From the NCBI RefSeq assembly GCF_004121075.1, contig NZ_RHLN01000009.1, positions 1 through 64,000 of the forward strand: DNA of 64,000 nt, read 5' to 3'. This DNA is from Lutibacter sp. HS1-25 (GTDB taxonomy: Bacteria > Bacteroidota > Bacteroidia > Flavobacteriales > Flavobacteriaceae). The stretch's first letter is position 1; every line of letters starts with the position of its first letter. This document shows positions 16,238 through 26,049 of the stretch, piece after piece. The notes beneath the pieces were generated by a model. It was not told the origin of the DNA. It searched no databases and saw only the letters and a list, made by a program, of their open reading frames with translations. The translations under genes and the position numbers were made by a program.

Positions 16238-17239
16238 ATGTCAACACACAATATCAGGTTAGAGGTAATGCTAACCCTGGAGAAGAATATCGATACTTTT
16301 GTCGAAAAATTCTTAATTACGCCAGAAAAAATCTGGCAACCAACCGATTTTTTACCCAACTCTCAAAGCGATTCTTTTATTGAAGAAATAAAAGAAATAC
16401 GAGAATTATCAAAAGATTTAGATGATGATTTTTGGACCGTTTTGGTTGGTGATACAATTACTGAAGAGGCTTTACCAACTTATGAATCGTGGTTGCTAGA
16501 CGTTGATGGCGTTTCGCAACACGGTGGGCAAAATGGAGGCACCGATAACGGTTGGGCAAAATGGCTACGCGCCTGGACTGGCGAAGAAAACAGACACGGA
16601 GATGTATTGAACAAATACATTTACTTATCGGGTCGTGTAAATATGCGCGAAGTTGAAATCACAACACAGCATTTAATTGCCGATGGTTTTGATATTGGTA
16701 CAGCTCGTGATCCTTACAAAAACTTTGTATACACCAGTTTTCAAGAGTTAGCCACTTACATTTCACATAACAATGTTGCCAAAATAGCTCGTAAAAACGG
16801 ACATAAATTATTGGCAAAAATGTCTAAAATAATTGCTGGAGACGAAATGCGTCATCATTTGGCTTATACAGAGTTTATCAAACAAATTTTTCAGCACGAT
16901 CCAAGCGAAATGATGTTGGCCTACCAATATATGATGAAACATAAAATTGTTATGCCTGCAATGCATTTAAGACACTCGGGCGAAGCAAAAGGCAGTATTT
17001 TTGATCAATTTTCAACAGTTGCACAGCGAGCAGGCGTTTATACAGGTTTTGATTATGTTGATATTATTAGAAAATTAAATAGCGCTTGGGAAATAGATAA
17101 AATTTCCGGATTAACTTCTGAAGCTGAAAAAGCCAGAGATTATTTAATGAAACTACCTGAACGCATGCAACGTATTACCGAGCGTATTGTGGTACCTAAA
17201 ACCAAATACAATTTTAAGTGGATCAATCCAGTAATTTAA
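16238..17239 (+). CDS. Acyl-ACP desaturase (soluble diiron type)
   Basis: The 333-residue protein belongs to the soluble fatty-acid desaturase family 2, which introduces a double bond into acyl-ACP using a diiron centre, O2 and reductant. The two iron-ligand motifs are seen as WTGEENRHG (EExxH, near residue 115-122) and GDEMRHHLAYTEF (DExxH, near 205). An additional Glu ligand probably lies in the helix before the first motif. Length and order match plant and actinobacterial stearoyl-ACP desaturases. It follows a PlsC-type gene by 26 bp, which supports a membrane-fluidity role, relevant in an organism adapted to cold or variable temperature. Confidence 0.9.
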   Translation: MSTHNIRLEVMLTLEKNIDTFVEKFLITPEKIWQPTDFLPNSQSDSFIEEIKEIRELSKDLDDDFWTVLVGDTITEEALPTYESWLLDVDGVSQHGGQNGGTDNGWAKWLRAWTGEENRHGDVLNKYIYLSGRVNMREVEITTQHLIADGFDIGTARDPYKNFVYTSFQELATYISHNNVAKIARKNGHKLLAKMSKIIAGDEMRHHLAYTEFIKQIFQHDPSEMMLAYQYMMKHKIVMPAMHLRHSGEAKGSIFDQFSTVAQRAGVYTGFDYVDIIRKLNSAWEIDKISGLTSEAEKARDYLMKLPERMQRITERIVVPKTKYNFKWINPVI

Positions 17240-17321
17240 AAATGCACTCATAATTAAGGTGTCATTTTTATAAACAAAAATTATTAAATATTGTTATTTT
17301 CAATAGTTAAAATACACTATT

Positions 17322-17336
17322 TTATAATCATTCTAA
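17322..17336. promoter_or_regulatory. Fur/PerR-like box upstream of sdhC (weak)
   Basis: TTATAATCATTCTAA is a 7-1-7 inverted repeat with one mismatch, 48 bases upstream of the sdhC -7 box. It resembles the perfect TTTAGAATGATTCTAAA near sufS. SDH is iron-rich, so iron-dependent control would make sense; the site is AT-rich and could be chance. Confidence 0.35.
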
Positions 17337-17383
17337 ATTATATTTTAACACATTTTAATCTTTAATTGAAAAGATGAAAATGT

Positions 17384-17391
17384 TATCTTTG
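17384..17391 (+). promoter_or_regulatory. -7 element of the sdhCAB promoter
   Basis: TATCTTTG matches TAnnTTTG, 25 bases before the sdhC ATG. Confidence 0.6.
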
Positions 17392-17416
17392 TACCTCTAA
17401 AAAAAAAATTTAAAAA

Positions 17417-18094
17417 ATGAGCGGATTTTTATCTTCATCAATTGCAAGGAAAGTAGCGATGGCATTATCGGCACTTTTCCTTATCATTTTCTTAATTATT
17501 CATTTAGCAGTTAATTTAACTTCTGTATTTAGTGCAGACGTTTTTAATGAAGCTTCACATTTTATGGGAACAAATCCTTTAATTCAGTTTGCAATGCAGC
17601 CTGTTTTAATTTTTGGAGTTGTATTTCATTTTGTGATGGGGTTTGTTTTAGAGCTAAAGAATAAAAGCGCAAGAAATGTAAAGTATGCTAATTACAATGG
17701 CGCAGCAAACGCTTCTTGGATGTCAAGAAACATGGTTGTTAGTGGTGCTGTAATTTTAGCATTTATTGTTTTACACTTTATCGATTTTTGGATTCCAGAA
17801 ATTAACACAAAGTATATCTTAGGTGATATGAGCGGTGTGTTACCAGGCGAAGAAGGATATCGTTATTTTGAAGAACTACAACACAAATTTGCAAATCCAG
17901 CAAGAGTAGGTGCTTATGTTATTGCATTTATTTTATTAGGATTGCATTTAGCACACGGTTTTCAATCGGCATTCCAATCAATTGGTTTTAATAACAAGTA
18001 CACAAAATGTGTAAAAAGCTTTGGGACTTGGTATTCAATACTAATTCCATTTGGTTTTATTTTTGTTGCATTGTATCATTATTTTAACCATTAA
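17417..18094 (+). CDS. sdhC: Succinate dehydrogenase cytochrome b subunit
   Basis: This is the membrane anchor that binds heme b and quinone and links SdhAB to the respiratory chain. The 225-residue protein is the single-subunit type (cytochrome b558 family) found in Bacteroidota, with five hydrophobic helices starting with SIARKVAMALSALFLIIFLIIHLAVNL. Candidate heme-ligand histidines are in IIHLAVN, FHFVMGF, LHFIDFW, LHLAHGF and ALYHYF. No sdhD is needed in this type. It is the first gene of an sdhCAB operon, with 12 bp to sdhA. Confidence 0.95.
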   Translation: MSGFLSSSIARKVAMALSALFLIIFLIIHLAVNLTSVFSADVFNEASHFMGTNPLIQFAMQPVLIFGVVFHFVMGFVLELKNKSARNVKYANYNGAANASWMSRNMVVSGAVILAFIVLHFIDFWIPEINTKYILGDMSGVLPGEEGYRYFEELQHKFANPARVGAYVIAFILLGLHLAHGFQSAFQSIGFNNKYTKCVKSFGTWYSILIPFGFIFVALYHYFNH

Positions 18095-18106
18095 TCTTAA
18101 AGAAAT

Positions 18107-20110
18107 ATGACGACTTTAAATTCAAGAATACCAGAAGGTCCAATAAAAGATAAATGGACATTATATAAAGATCACATTGATTTAGTTAACCCTGCAAACA
18201 AACGTAATATAGATATTATTGTTGTTGGTACAGGTTTAGCAGGAGGTTCTGCCGCTGCTACTTTGGCTGAATTAGGATATAACGTAAAAGCATTTGCTTA
18301 CCAAGATTCTCCACGTAGAGCGCATTCAATTGCAGCACAAGGAGGTATCAACGCAGCAAAAAATTATATGGGTGATGGTGACTCAAACTATCGCTTATTT
18401 TATGACACTGTAAAAGGTGGTGATTACCGTTCACGTGAGGCAAACGTACACCGTTTGGCTGAAGTTTCTGGTGCAATTATCGACCAATGTGTGGCTCAAG
18501 GTGTTCCTTTTGCACGTGATTATGGTGGATTGTTAGACAACCGTTCTTTTGGTGGTGTATTGGTTTCAAGAACTTTTTACGCAAAAGGACAAACAGGACA
18601 ACAATTATTATTAGGAGCATATTCAGCAATGAACCGTCAAATTGCTCGTGGAAAGATTGACATGTACAATCGTCACGAAATGTTAGACGTTGTAAAAATT
18701 GATGGAAAAGCAAGAGGTATTATTGCTCGTGATTTAGTTACAGGTAAAATTGAGCGTCATTCTGCTCACGCTGTTGTAATTGCAACTGGTGGTTACGGAA
18801 ACGTATATTTCCTTTCAACAAATGCAATGGGTTCAAACGCTACTGCTGCTTGGAAAATTCATAAAAAAGGTGCTTTCTTCGCAAACCCTTGTTTTACACA
18901 AATTCACCCAACTTGTATTCCTCGTTCTGGAGAATACCAATCTAAATTAACGTTAATGTCTGAATCATTACGTAATGATGGTAGAATTTGGGTTCCTAAA
19001 AAAATTGAAGATGCAAAAGCAATTCAACAAGGAAAATTAAAACCTACTGCAATTGCTGAAGAAGATAGAGATTATTACTTAGAAAGAAGATATCCTGCAT
19101 TTGGTAACTTAGTACCTCGTGATGTTGCATCAAGAGCTGCAAAAGAGCGTTGCGATGCTGGTTATGGTGTAAATGCAACTGGTGAAGCTGTTTATTTAGA
19201 TTTTGCTGATGCCATTAAACGTTACGGAACTCAACAAGCAAAAATTCACGGTATTGCAAACCCTACTGCTGAAAAAATATACGAATTAGGGCAAGCTATT
19301 GTTGAAGAAAAATACGGAAACTTATTTCAAATGTATGAGAAAATTGTTGATGAAAATCCATACAAAACACCAATGATGATTTATCCTGCAACACACTACA
19401 CAATGGGTGGTGTTTGGGTTGATTATAACTTAATGACTACAGTTGACGGATTGTATTGTATTGGTGAAGCAAACTTCTCTGATCACGGGGCTAACCGTTT
19501 AGGAGCTTCTGCATTAATGCAAGGTTTGGCTGATGGTTATTTTGTATTACCTTATACTATTGGCGATTACTTGGCTGCTGACATTAGAACAGGAAAAATT
19601 CCAACGGATACTCCTGAGTTTGATGCTGCTGAAAAAGAAGTTCAATCTAAATTAGAATTCTTTGTTAACAATAAAGGAACACATTCTGTAGATTATTACC
19701 ACAAAAAACTTGGAAAAATTATGTGGGATAAAGTAGGAATGGCTCGTAATGCTAAAGGATTAACTGAAGCGATTAAAGAAATTCACGATCTTCGTGAAGA
19801 TTTCTGGAAAAACGTTAAAGTTCCTGGAGAATTAAATGAGTTAAACCCTGAATTAGAAAAAGCAGGAAGAGTAGCTGATTTCTTAGAATTAGGAGAATTA
19901 TTTGCGAAAGATGCTTTAAACCGTGAAGAATCTTGTGGAGGTCATTTCCGTGAAGAACATGTAACTGAAGATGGTGAAGCTAAACGTGATGACGTTAACT
20001 TTGCTTATGTTGCAGCTTGGGAATATACAGGTAAGCCTAGCGAAGCCATTTTACATAAAGAGCAATTAGAATTTAAAGATATCGAATTAAAAACTCGTTC
20101 ATACAAATAA
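18107..20110 (+). CDS. sdhA: Succinate dehydrogenase flavoprotein subunit
   Basis: SdhA oxidises succinate to fumarate with covalently bound FAD. The 667-residue protein has the dinucleotide-binding [18 protein letters not shown] (about 42-59), the FAD-linking histidine segment [17 protein letters not shown], and the substrate-site signatures [25 protein letters not shown] and [21 protein letters not shown]. Its length is typical of the Bacteroidota/Bacillus-type enzyme. It sits between sdhC and sdhB with gaps of 12 and 9 bp. Confidence 0.97.
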   Translation: MTTLNSRIPEGPIKDKWTLYKDHIDLVNPANKRNIDIIVVGTGLAGGSAAATLAELGYNVKAFAYQDSPRRAHSIAAQGGINAAKNYMGDGDSNYRLFYDTVKGGDYRSREANVHRLAEVSGAIIDQCVAQGVPFARDYGGLLDNRSFGGVLVSRTFYAKGQTGQQLLLGAYSAMNRQIARGKIDMYNRHEMLDVVKIDGKARGIIARDLVTGKIERHSAHAVVIATGGYGNVYFLSTNAMGSNATAAWKIHKKGAFFANPCFTQIHPTCIPRSGEYQSKLTLMSESLRNDGRIWVPKKIEDAKAIQQGKLKPTAIAEEDRDYYLERRYPAFGNLVPRDVASRAAKERCDAGYGVNATGEAVYLDFADAIKRYGTQQAKIHGIANPTAEKIYELGQAIVEEKYGNLFQMYEKIVDENPYKTPMMIYPATHYTMGGVWVDYNLMTTVDGLYCIGEANFSDHGANRLGASALMQGLADGYFVLPYTIGDYLAADIRTGKIPTDTPEFDAAEKEVQSKLEFFVNNKGTHSVDYYHKKLGKIMWDKVGMARNAKGLTEAIKEIHDLREDFWKNVKVPGELNELNPELEKAGRVADFLELGELFAKDALNREESCGGHFREEHVTEDGEAKRDDVNFAYVAAWEYTGKPSEAILHKEQLEFKDIELKTRSYK

Positions 20111-20119
20111 GAAGACATT

Positions 20120-20863
20120 ATGAATTTAACGTTAAAAATTTGGAGACAAAAAGGACCTCAAGATAAGGGTCAAATGGTCGAATATAAAGTAACTGATATT
20201 TCAGAGCATATGTCATTTTTAGAAATGATGGATGTGTTAAACGAAAGTTTGGTTGCAAAAGATGAAGTGCCAATTGCATTTGATCACGATTGTAGAGAAG
20301 GTATTTGCGGTATGTGTTCATTACATATTAATGGTGAACCACACGGACCAGATAGAGGTATTACTACATGTCAGTTGCATATGCGTACTTTTAAAGATGG
20401 TGATACAATTTACATTGAACCTTGGAGAGCAAAAGCTTTTCCTGTAATTAAAGATTTAATTGTAGATCGTATGGCTTTTGAAAGAATTCAACAAGCTGGT
20501 GGATATATTTCTGTAAACACTTCAGGAAATACACAAGATGCTAACGCTACACCTATTTCTAAAATAGATGCAGATTTATCTATGGATGCTGCAGCTTGTA
20601 TTGGTTGTGGAGCTTGTGTTGCTAGTTGTAAAAACTCTTCAGCAATGTTGTTTGTTGCTGCAAAAGTATCTCAATATGCTTTATTACCTCAAGGTAGAGT
20701 TGAAGCTGCTGATCGTGTAAGAAACATGGTTGCTCAAATGGATTTAGAAGGTTTTGGTAACTGTACCAATACTGGAGCTTGTGAAGTTGAATGCCCTAAA
20801 GGAATTTCATTAGAAAACATTGCTCGTATGAACCGTGAATATTTAAAAGCTACTATTATTTAG
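20120..20863 (+). CDS. sdhB: Succinate dehydrogenase iron-sulfur subunit
   Basis: SdhB carries electrons from FAD to quinone through three Fe-S clusters. The 247-residue protein shows the [2Fe-2S] motif [18 protein letters not shown], the four-Cys motif [15 protein letters not shown], and the last [15 protein letters not shown] cluster motif. It ends the sdhCAB operon and is followed by a strong terminator. Its Fe-S clusters depend on the Suf system encoded later in the window. Confidence 0.97.
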   Translation: MNLTLKIWRQKGPQDKGQMVEYKVTDISEHMSFLEMMDVLNESLVAKDEVPIAFDHDCREGICGMCSLHINGEPHGPDRGITTCQLHMRTFKDGDTIYIEPWRAKAFPVIKDLIVDRMAFERIQQAGGYISVNTSGNTQDANATPISKIDADLSMDAAACIGCGACVASCKNSSAMLFVAAKVSQYALLPQGRVEAADRVRNMVAQMDLEGFGNCTNTGACEVECPKGISLENIARMNREYLKATII

Positions 20864-20883
20864 TTTTAAATAATTTAAATATA

Positions 20884-20916
20884 AAAAAGCCTATTTCTTT
20901 TAGAAATAGGCTTTTT
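20884..20916. terminator. Bidirectional terminator between sdhB and thiF
   Basis: A perfect 15-bp stem AAAAAGCCTATTTCT / AGAAATAGGCTTTTT with a 3-base loop lies between convergent operons; the A and T ends serve both strands. Confidence 0.9.
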
Positions 20917-20949
20917 GCTTTTATATAGACTTTTAAAATTCAATTTTTT

Positions 20950-22014
20950 TTAGATTGAATTGATGCCGTTTTTGAGATTAATGAAGGTTGCTTTTAGATT
21001 TTTACGTTCTAAAATTTCAATAGCCATTTTACTTCTAACACCTGCTTTACAATAAACTACAATAGATTTATCTGTTGGAATTTCAACATATCTATTGTCT
21101 AATTCATGCAATGGAATATGTAACCCCCCAATATGATAATGTTCTCTTTCCAAATTATTTCGAACATCTAATAAGGTGTAATTTTCAAGTGAATTTTGTA
21201 ATTCGTTATATGTGATTTCTTGTTGAAGTTTTTTTGAAATGCCACAAAAAGAAATGTAATCATTTTCTAAACCAGTAATTTTAATCGCATTGTTTTTTTT
21301 GAAGTTTAACTTGTATTGCTCCATTGTTAAAGCATTTAATGTGAATAATTTTCCAGACAATACATCTCCTAGTTCACAAATTATTTTCAACACTTCATTG
21401 GCTTGAATCGTGCCAATAATACCCGGTAATACGCCTAAAACACCTATTTCAGAACAGTTTGGAACCGCATTGGCTTGTGGCGGATTTGGGTATAAACAAC
21501 GGTAGGTTGGTCCGTTTTGGTAATTAAAAACAGTCACTTGTCCCTCAAACTTAAAAATAGATCCAAAAACTAGTGGTTTGTTTGTTAAAATAGCGGCATC
21601 ATTTGCCAAGTAACGTGTTGGAAAATTATCACTTCCATCAACAATAATATCATAACAACTAAATAAATTCAAAGCATTTTGCGTGGTTAATTTTTCAACA
21701 TACACATTGAAATTTATAAAAGGATTTAATTCAGACAATCTATTTGCCGCAACCTCAGCTTTAAACTTACCAATGTCGTTATGTGTATATAAAATCTGAC
21801 GTTGCAAATTGGATTGATCTACCGTGTCATTATCTATAATTCCGATTGTCCCTACACCTGCAGCGGTTAAATATTGTAAAATAGGACAGCCTAAACCACC
21901 AGCACCAATAACCAACACTTTTGAAGCTTTTAATTTTTCTTGTCCAATTGCACCAATTTCATCTAAAATAAGATGTCGGCTATATTGTTTGTTTTCATCT
22001 AGTGATAATGCCAT
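20950..22014 (-). CDS. thiF: ThiF/MoeB family adenylyltransferase with rhodanese domain
   Basis: It most likely adenylates the C-terminal Gly-Gly of ThiS as the first step of sulfur delivery to thiazole. The 354-residue protein has an E1-like domain: KVLVIGAGGLGCPILQYLTAAGVG for ATP, the Arg finger DQSNLQRQILY, and VDGSDNFPTRYLAND. NCSEIGVLGVLPG follows in the crossover-Cys region. A C-terminal rhodanese domain (about 265-354) has the active-site loop VYCKAGVRSKMA, which could carry persulfide. A start at 22086 would overlap thiH; MALSLDENKQYSRHL at 22014 matches the family. The zinc CxxC pairs of MoeB are not complete. It is the last gene of the thi operon; a molybdopterin role is possible but less likely here. 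Confidence 0.9.
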   Translation of the reverse strand: MALSLDENKQYSRHLILDEIGAIGQEKLKASKVLVIGAGGLGCPILQYLTAAGVGTIGIIDNDTVDQSNLQRQILYTHNDIGKFKAEVAANRLSELNPFINFNVYVEKLTTQNALNLFSCYDIIVDGSDNFPTRYLANDAAILTNKPLVFGSIFKFEGQVTVFNYQNGPTYRCLYPNPPQANAVPNCSEIGVLGVLPGIIGTIQANEVLKIICELGDVLSGKLFTLNALTMEQYKLNFKKNNAIKITGLENDYISFCGISKKLQQEITYNELQNSLENYTLLDVRNNLEREHYHIGGLHIPLHELDNRYVEIPTDKSIVVYCKAGVRSKMAIEILERKNLKATFINLKNGINSI

Positions 22015-22039
22015 TGCAATTAAAATGTATTGTTTGTGA

Positions 22040-23152
22040 TTACTGCCAATTGTTTTCCCAATCTTTCCAAACAACTTCCATTGCATTGGCCTTTAACATT
22101 TGGGTAATTTCCTCAGTACTACGTTCATCAGAAATTTCAAATTGCTCTAAAGATTGTGGTTCCACAACATAACCTCCCGGATTTGTTTTAGATTCTGCAC
22201 TCATAGACGTAATGCCAAAACGCACAATATTGTCACGAAACAGCTCATTTTCTCGGGTTGAAATGGACAATTCTACATCTTCATCTAATAAGCGGAAAGC
22301 ACAAATTAACTGTACCAAATCAGCATCGGTCATTTCAACTTTAGGTTCTAAACCGCCTGAATGTGGTCGTAACCTTGGAAAAGAAATAGAATATTTAGTT
22401 TTCCAGTAGGTTTTTTGCAAATATTTTAAATGCAAAGCTGTAAAAAAACTATCAGCGCGCCAATCTTCTAAACCAAACAATGCACCCAAACCAATTTTAT
22501 GGATGCCAGCTTTTCCCAAACGATCAGGTGTTTCTAAACGATGGTAAAAGTTTGATTTTTTTCCTTTAGGATGGTGTTTTTTATAGGCTTCTTGATGATA
22601 GGTTTCCTGATACACCAAAACAGCATACAAACCACTTTCGGTTAAACGGTAATATTCATTTTCAGATAAGGGTTGCACTTCAATAGAAATATTGGCAAAT
22701 TGAGATCGAATAAGTTGAATGGCGTTTTCAATATAATCCACACCAACAGTTTTGTTAGCTTCACCAGTAACCAATAAAATATGATCGTATCCCTTCGATT
22801 TTAAAAATGCAACTTCTTTTAAAATCTCCTCATTTGTAAGTGTTCTTCTTGGTATTTTATTGGAAGCACTAAATCCGCAATAGGTACAAATATTGTTGCA
22901 TTCGTTACTTAAATACAATGGCGCATACATTTGTATGGTGTTACCAAAACGTTTTTTGGTGAGCACACTACTTAATTGAGCCATTTGTTCTAAATAAGGT
23001 TTTGCAGCAGGAGAAATCAACGCTTTAAAATCTTCTAAATCGCGTTTTGAATTTCCCAATGCCCTTAAAACATCACTTTCGGTTTTTTCAAAAATACTTT
23101 TTAGCGTTTGCTCCCAATTATAAGCATCAAATGTGTCTTTAAAACTTGCCAT
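22040..23152 (-). CDS. thiH: 2-iminoacetate synthase (tyrosine lyase)
   Basis: This radical-SAM enzyme cleaves tyrosine to dehydroglycine and p-cresol for the thiamin thiazole ring. The 370-residue protein has the cluster motif CNNICTYCGFS (CX3CX2C, about 90-97), the SAM-binding region LLVTGEANKTVGVDYI, and the LRPHSGG segment near 260. The presence of ThiH instead of ThiO indicates the tyrosine-dependent route. It lies 1 bp from thiG in the operon. Confidence 0.95.
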   Translation of the reverse strand: MASFKDTFDAYNWEQTLKSIFEKTESDVLRALGNSKRDLEDFKALISPAAKPYLEQMAQLSSVLTKKRFGNTIQMYAPLYLSNECNNICTYCGFSASNKIPRRTLTNEEILKEVAFLKSKGYDHILLVTGEANKTVGVDYIENAIQLIRSQFANISIEVQPLSENEYYRLTESGLYAVLVYQETYHQEAYKKHHPKGKKSNFYHRLETPDRLGKAGIHKIGLGALFGLEDWRADSFFTALHLKYLQKTYWKTKYSISFPRLRPHSGGLEPKVEMTDADLVQLICAFRLLDEDVELSISTRENELFRDNIVRFGITSMSAESKTNPGGYVVEPQSLEQFEISDERSTEEITQMLKANAMEVVWKDWENNWQ

Positions 23153-23153
23153 A

Positions 23154-23927
23154 TTATGCGTTTAAAAAACTAGTTAGCGGACTACTTGCTTCAGCGTGGT
23201 GTTTTACGGGCGCTAATTTTGCATTGTATGCCATTCTACCTGCTTCAACAGCTAATTTAAACGCTTTTGCCATTTCAATTGGATTTTTTGAAACAGCAAT
23301 AGCAGTATTTACCAAAACTGCATCAGCACCCAATTCCATTGCGTAAGCTGCGTGCGATGGAGCGCCAATACCAGCATCAACAATAACAGGAACCGTACTT
23401 TGATCTATTATAATTTCTAAAAATTCTTGCGTTTTTAATCCTTTATTGCTGCCTATTGGCGCACCTAAAGGCATTACACATTGTGCTCCAACTTCTTCTA
23501 AACGTTTGCATAAAACCGGATCTGCATGAATGTAAGGCATTACAACAAAACCTAATTTAACCAACGCTTCAGCAGCTTTTAACGTTTCTATAGGATCGGG
23601 TAATAAGTATTTTGGATCTGGATGAATTTCTAATTTAATCCAATTGGTTTCTAATGCTTCTCTAGATAATTGTGCTGCAAAAATGGCTTCTTTATAATTT
23701 CTTACGCCTGATGTGTTTGGTAATAAATTTATTCGGGGATGATTTAAATGTACTAAAATATCATCGTTTTCATCTTTTACATCTACACGTTTTAAAGCAA
23801 CTGTAATCAGTTCACTTTCTGAAGCCAATAAAGCTTCTTTCATTACTGTTGAAGAGCTAAACTTTCCTGTTCCTGTAAACAATCTTGAGTGAAACTCTTT
23901 ATCTGCAATTTTTAAAATATCGTTCAT
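23154..23927 (-). CDS. thiG: Thiazole synthase
   Basis: ThiG condenses deoxyxylulose phosphate, dehydroglycine and ThiS thiocarboxylate into the thiazole phosphate. The 257-residue TIM barrel shows [12 protein letters not shown] at the N-terminus, the Schiff-base lysine in [24 protein letters not shown] for phosphate binding and [20 protein letters not shown]. It sits between thiH and thiE. Confidence 0.96.
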   Translation of the reverse strand: MNDILKIADKEFHSRLFTGTGKFSSSTVMKEALLASESELITVALKRVDVKDENDDILVHLNHPRINLLPNTSGVRNYKEAIFAAQLSREALETNWIKLEIHPDPKYLLPDPIETLKAAEALVKLGFVVMPYIHADPVLCKRLEEVGAQCVMPLGAPIGSNKGLKTQEFLEIIIDQSTVPVIVDAGIGAPSHAAYAMELGADAVLVNTAIAVSKNPIEMAKAFKLAVEAGRMAYNAKLAPVKHHAEASSPLTSFLNA

Positions 23928-23942
23928 AATCTTGTTTTGTAA

Positions 23943-24587
23943 CTACTCTTTATTTAATTTATAAACTTGTTCTTGGTCTAGGCTGCCTAATGCTTTTCTA
24001 ATGGTGTGTACTGTATTAAAATTTTGTGTAATTTCTTTAGACATTGCAACACCATAAACACCTGTATCCATAATTTCTGGAATGTCGTTTAGCTTTATAC
24101 CTCCAATGGCAATAACTGGAATTTCAGATTTTAATTCTTCTATAATTAATTGATAGCCCAATACACCTAATACCGGACTTAAATTCTTTTTGGTTTCTGT
24201 AAATCTAAAAGGACCTAAACCTATATAATCCACTTTTTTATCGACTAAAAGTTTGCAATCTTGTAAGGTGTTTGCGGTTCCGCCAATGGTGTATAATTTT
24301 CCTAAATAGGCACGGACTTCTAATGGGCAGCTATCCGTTTTTCCTAAATGAACACCGTCGGCTTTTACTTTTTTTGCTATTTTGTAATGATCGTTTATAA
24401 TTAAACGTGTTTGAAAATGCGCTGTTATTTCTCGGGCTTGTTGGGCCGTTTTTAACAGCGTTTCATCATCTAAATATTTTAAGCGAAGTTGCACCCATTC
24501 TACGCCAGATGCACATGCTTTTTGAATATTTTCTAAATGCTCATTTGGTGTTGCACCTTGCGATATATACTGTAATTTACCAATCAT
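23943..24587 (-). CDS. thiE: Thiamine-phosphate synthase
   Basis: ThiE joins HMP diphosphate and thiazole phosphate to thiamin phosphate. The 214-residue protein carries the full set of motifs: VQLRLKY, RLIINDHYKIAKKVKADGVHLGKTD, YIGLGPFRFTETKKN and the phosphate-binding IPVIAIGGI. The ND and HLG residues that bind the diphosphate and Mg are present, in contrast to the paralogue at 25334. It overlaps thiD by 11 bases. Confidence 0.93.
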   Translation of the reverse strand: MIGKLQYISQGATPNEHLENIQKACASGVEWVQLRLKYLDDETLLKTAQQAREITAHFQTRLIINDHYKIAKKVKADGVHLGKTDSCPLEVRAYLGKLYTIGGTANTLQDCKLLVDKKVDYIGLGPFRFTETKKNLSPVLGVLGYQLIIEELKSEIPVIAIGGIKLNDIPEIMDTGVYGVAMSKEITQNFNTVHTIRKALGSLDQEQVYKLNKE

Positions 24588-25344
24588 TTGTTGTGTAATT
24601 ATGAATTCCCAGTAAGGAATCTGTTGAATTTAAAAATTGTTCGGTGTACCTTTTTGCGTTTCTACAAGCATCTTCTAAAGCAATATCTTTTGCCAAGTTT
24701 GAAGCTAACGCCGCAGCTAAAACACAACCGCTTCCGTGCTTTTCAAATACCGATTCAACGCCAGGTTGAAGATTGATTTGAACAATACCGCTATGGTAAA
24801 TTTCATCCAATCCTTTGGTATCGTTTCTATGTCCGCCTTTTAAATAAATATTTGTTTTTTCTGAAATAAATTCAATGGTTTCTTCCATATTTTTAGTTGG
24901 AAACAAGCCTTGTATTTCATTGTAATTTGGGGTGATGAAATAACATTTTTCCAATACGTTTTCCAGTATTTTTAAGTTTGAAGCCGTATGAAAATCGAAT
25001 CCTGCACTGGCTTTTAAAATAGGATCTACTATAATTTTGATGTTTGGATTTAACGCCAATAATTTGTCAACTACCACCAACAACGTTTCCCAAGATTGAA
25101 TGATGCCAATTTTTACTACAGCAATAGGAAAGCGCTCAAATAAGGTTTCAATTTGATGTATAATAATAGCTTCATCTATCCAAACACAATTTTTAAATGA
25201 AATGTCATTTTGAACTGTTACGGCGGTACAAACAGACAAACCGTACAAGCCGTGTGCTTCAAAAGTTTTGATGTCTGAAGTAATTCCTGCGCCGCTTGAA
25301 GGATCAAATCCGGCAATGCTTACTATGTGTGTTTTATTTTTCAT
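24577..25344 (-). CDS. thiD: Hydroxymethylpyrimidine (phosphate) kinase
   Basis: ThiD phosphorylates HMP and HMP phosphate. The 255-residue ribokinase-fold protein has SIAGFDPSSGAGITSDIKTFEAHG at the N-terminus, VDPILKAS in the middle, TPNYNEIQGLF, and the anion-hole/base motif KHGSGCVLAAALASNLA near the C-terminus. It overlaps both neighbours by 11 bases (thiE downstream, the TenI-like gene upstream), a tightly coupled arrangement. Confidence 0.94.
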   Translation of the reverse strand: MKNKTHIVSIAGFDPSSGAGITSDIKTFEAHGLYGLSVCTAVTVQNDISFKNCVWIDEAIIIHQIETLFERFPIAVVKIGIIQSWETLLVVVDKLLALNPNIKIIVDPILKASAGFDFHTASNLKILENVLEKCYFITPNYNEIQGLFPTKNMEETIEFISEKTNIYLKGGHRNDTKGLDEIYHSGIVQINLQPGVESVFEKHGSGCVLAAALASNLAKDIALEDACRNAKRYTEQFLNSTDSLLGIHNYTTNDW

Positions 25345-25939
25345 TTATTGATGAAGTATATTGTTGATGAATTTCTAAAAAACGCTCTAAACAATTTTCA
25401 CTATTCCAAACACCACCCAAAACTCCAATGCCTTTAAACCCTAATTTTAATGTATCTTTTATGGTTGAAATGTTGATGCCACCCATTCCAATAATTTTTT
25501 TTGAACTGTTGGTAACATCAAAACCGCGCCCTGCATAACCTTGCTTTGAAATTGAAGAAAACACCGGACTTAATAAATAATAATCGAATTCGATGTCGCA
25601 ATTTTCTAGTTCTTGAAATTCATGAAAAGAACTGCTCATTGTTTTTCCAGCCATATTTAAATTGTTAAAATAACCTTTGCCGTTTTCTAAAACATCGCAT
25701 CTTTTTTGTTCCTGAAAATGAATGCCTTTTAAATTAAATTCATTGATCAATTCGTGAAAATAATGCACTACAATACGGTTGTGATATTTTGTATCAATTT
25801 GGTTTAAATACGCAACATGTTCCTGATAGTTTTTAAACGGTTTTCTAAAATGATAATACTGTAAACCAGCTTCAAATAGTTGATGCAATAGTTCAATTTC
25901 ATTCGGAATATCTTGTTCAGGAGCTATAAGTACAATCAT
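25334..25939 (-). CDS. ThiE-like/TenI-like protein of the thi operon
   Basis: The 201-residue protein has the ThiE/TenI TIM-barrel pattern (YHFRKPF in place of VQLR, YYLLSPVFSSISKQGYAGRGFD, KKIIGMGGI). The catalytic ND...DGVHLG block of ThiE is replaced by VVHYFHELINEFNLKGIHFQ, so a thiamin phosphate synthase activity is doubtful. It is more likely a thiazole tautomerase (TenI) or an uncharacterised paralogue; the true ThiE is two genes downstream. The frame extends to 25987, but those extra codons are the translated TTCTCGATAC repeat, so the start MIVLIAPEQDI at 25939 is preferred. A 261-bp repeat-filled spacer separates it from thiC. Confidence 0.8.
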   Translation of the reverse strand: MIVLIAPEQDIPNEIELLHQLFEAGLQYYHFRKPFKNYQEHVAYLNQIDTKYHNRIVVHYFHELINEFNLKGIHFQEQKRCDVLENGKGYFNNLNMAGKTMSSSFHEFQELENCDIEFDYYLLSPVFSSISKQGYAGRGFDVTNSSKKIIGMGGINISTIKDTLKLGFKGIGVLGGVWNSENCLERFLEIHQQYTSSINEK

Positions 25940-25958
25940 TTTAAGTTGGGTTTTAAGA

Positions 25959-26005
25959 CTTCTCGATACTATTTTTTCATTCTTCAAAAATCACTCGAAG
26001 TGACG
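25959..26005 (+). repeat. TCGA-flanked hairpin repeat (family 2), thi operon copy 1
   Basis: CTTCTCGATAC and CACTCGAAGTGACG flank a hairpin with ATTTTT / AAAAAT arms. The same flanks, with different hairpin arms, occur at 30628-30701, 50439-50493 and 50515-50556. Confidence 0.7.
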
Positions 26006-26049
26006 TTTTACGTACTATTGTTAATAAAACTTTATTGGAAACCTTTTTT

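Noticed and set aside
20950-22086. Longer ThiF starting at 22086 inside thiH
   Set aside because: The extra 24 residues have no family support and come from thiH coding sequence.
25940-26005. N-terminal extension of the TenI-like protein up to 25987
   Set aside because: The extra codons are translated family 2 repeat, and the family starts at the internal Met (25939).
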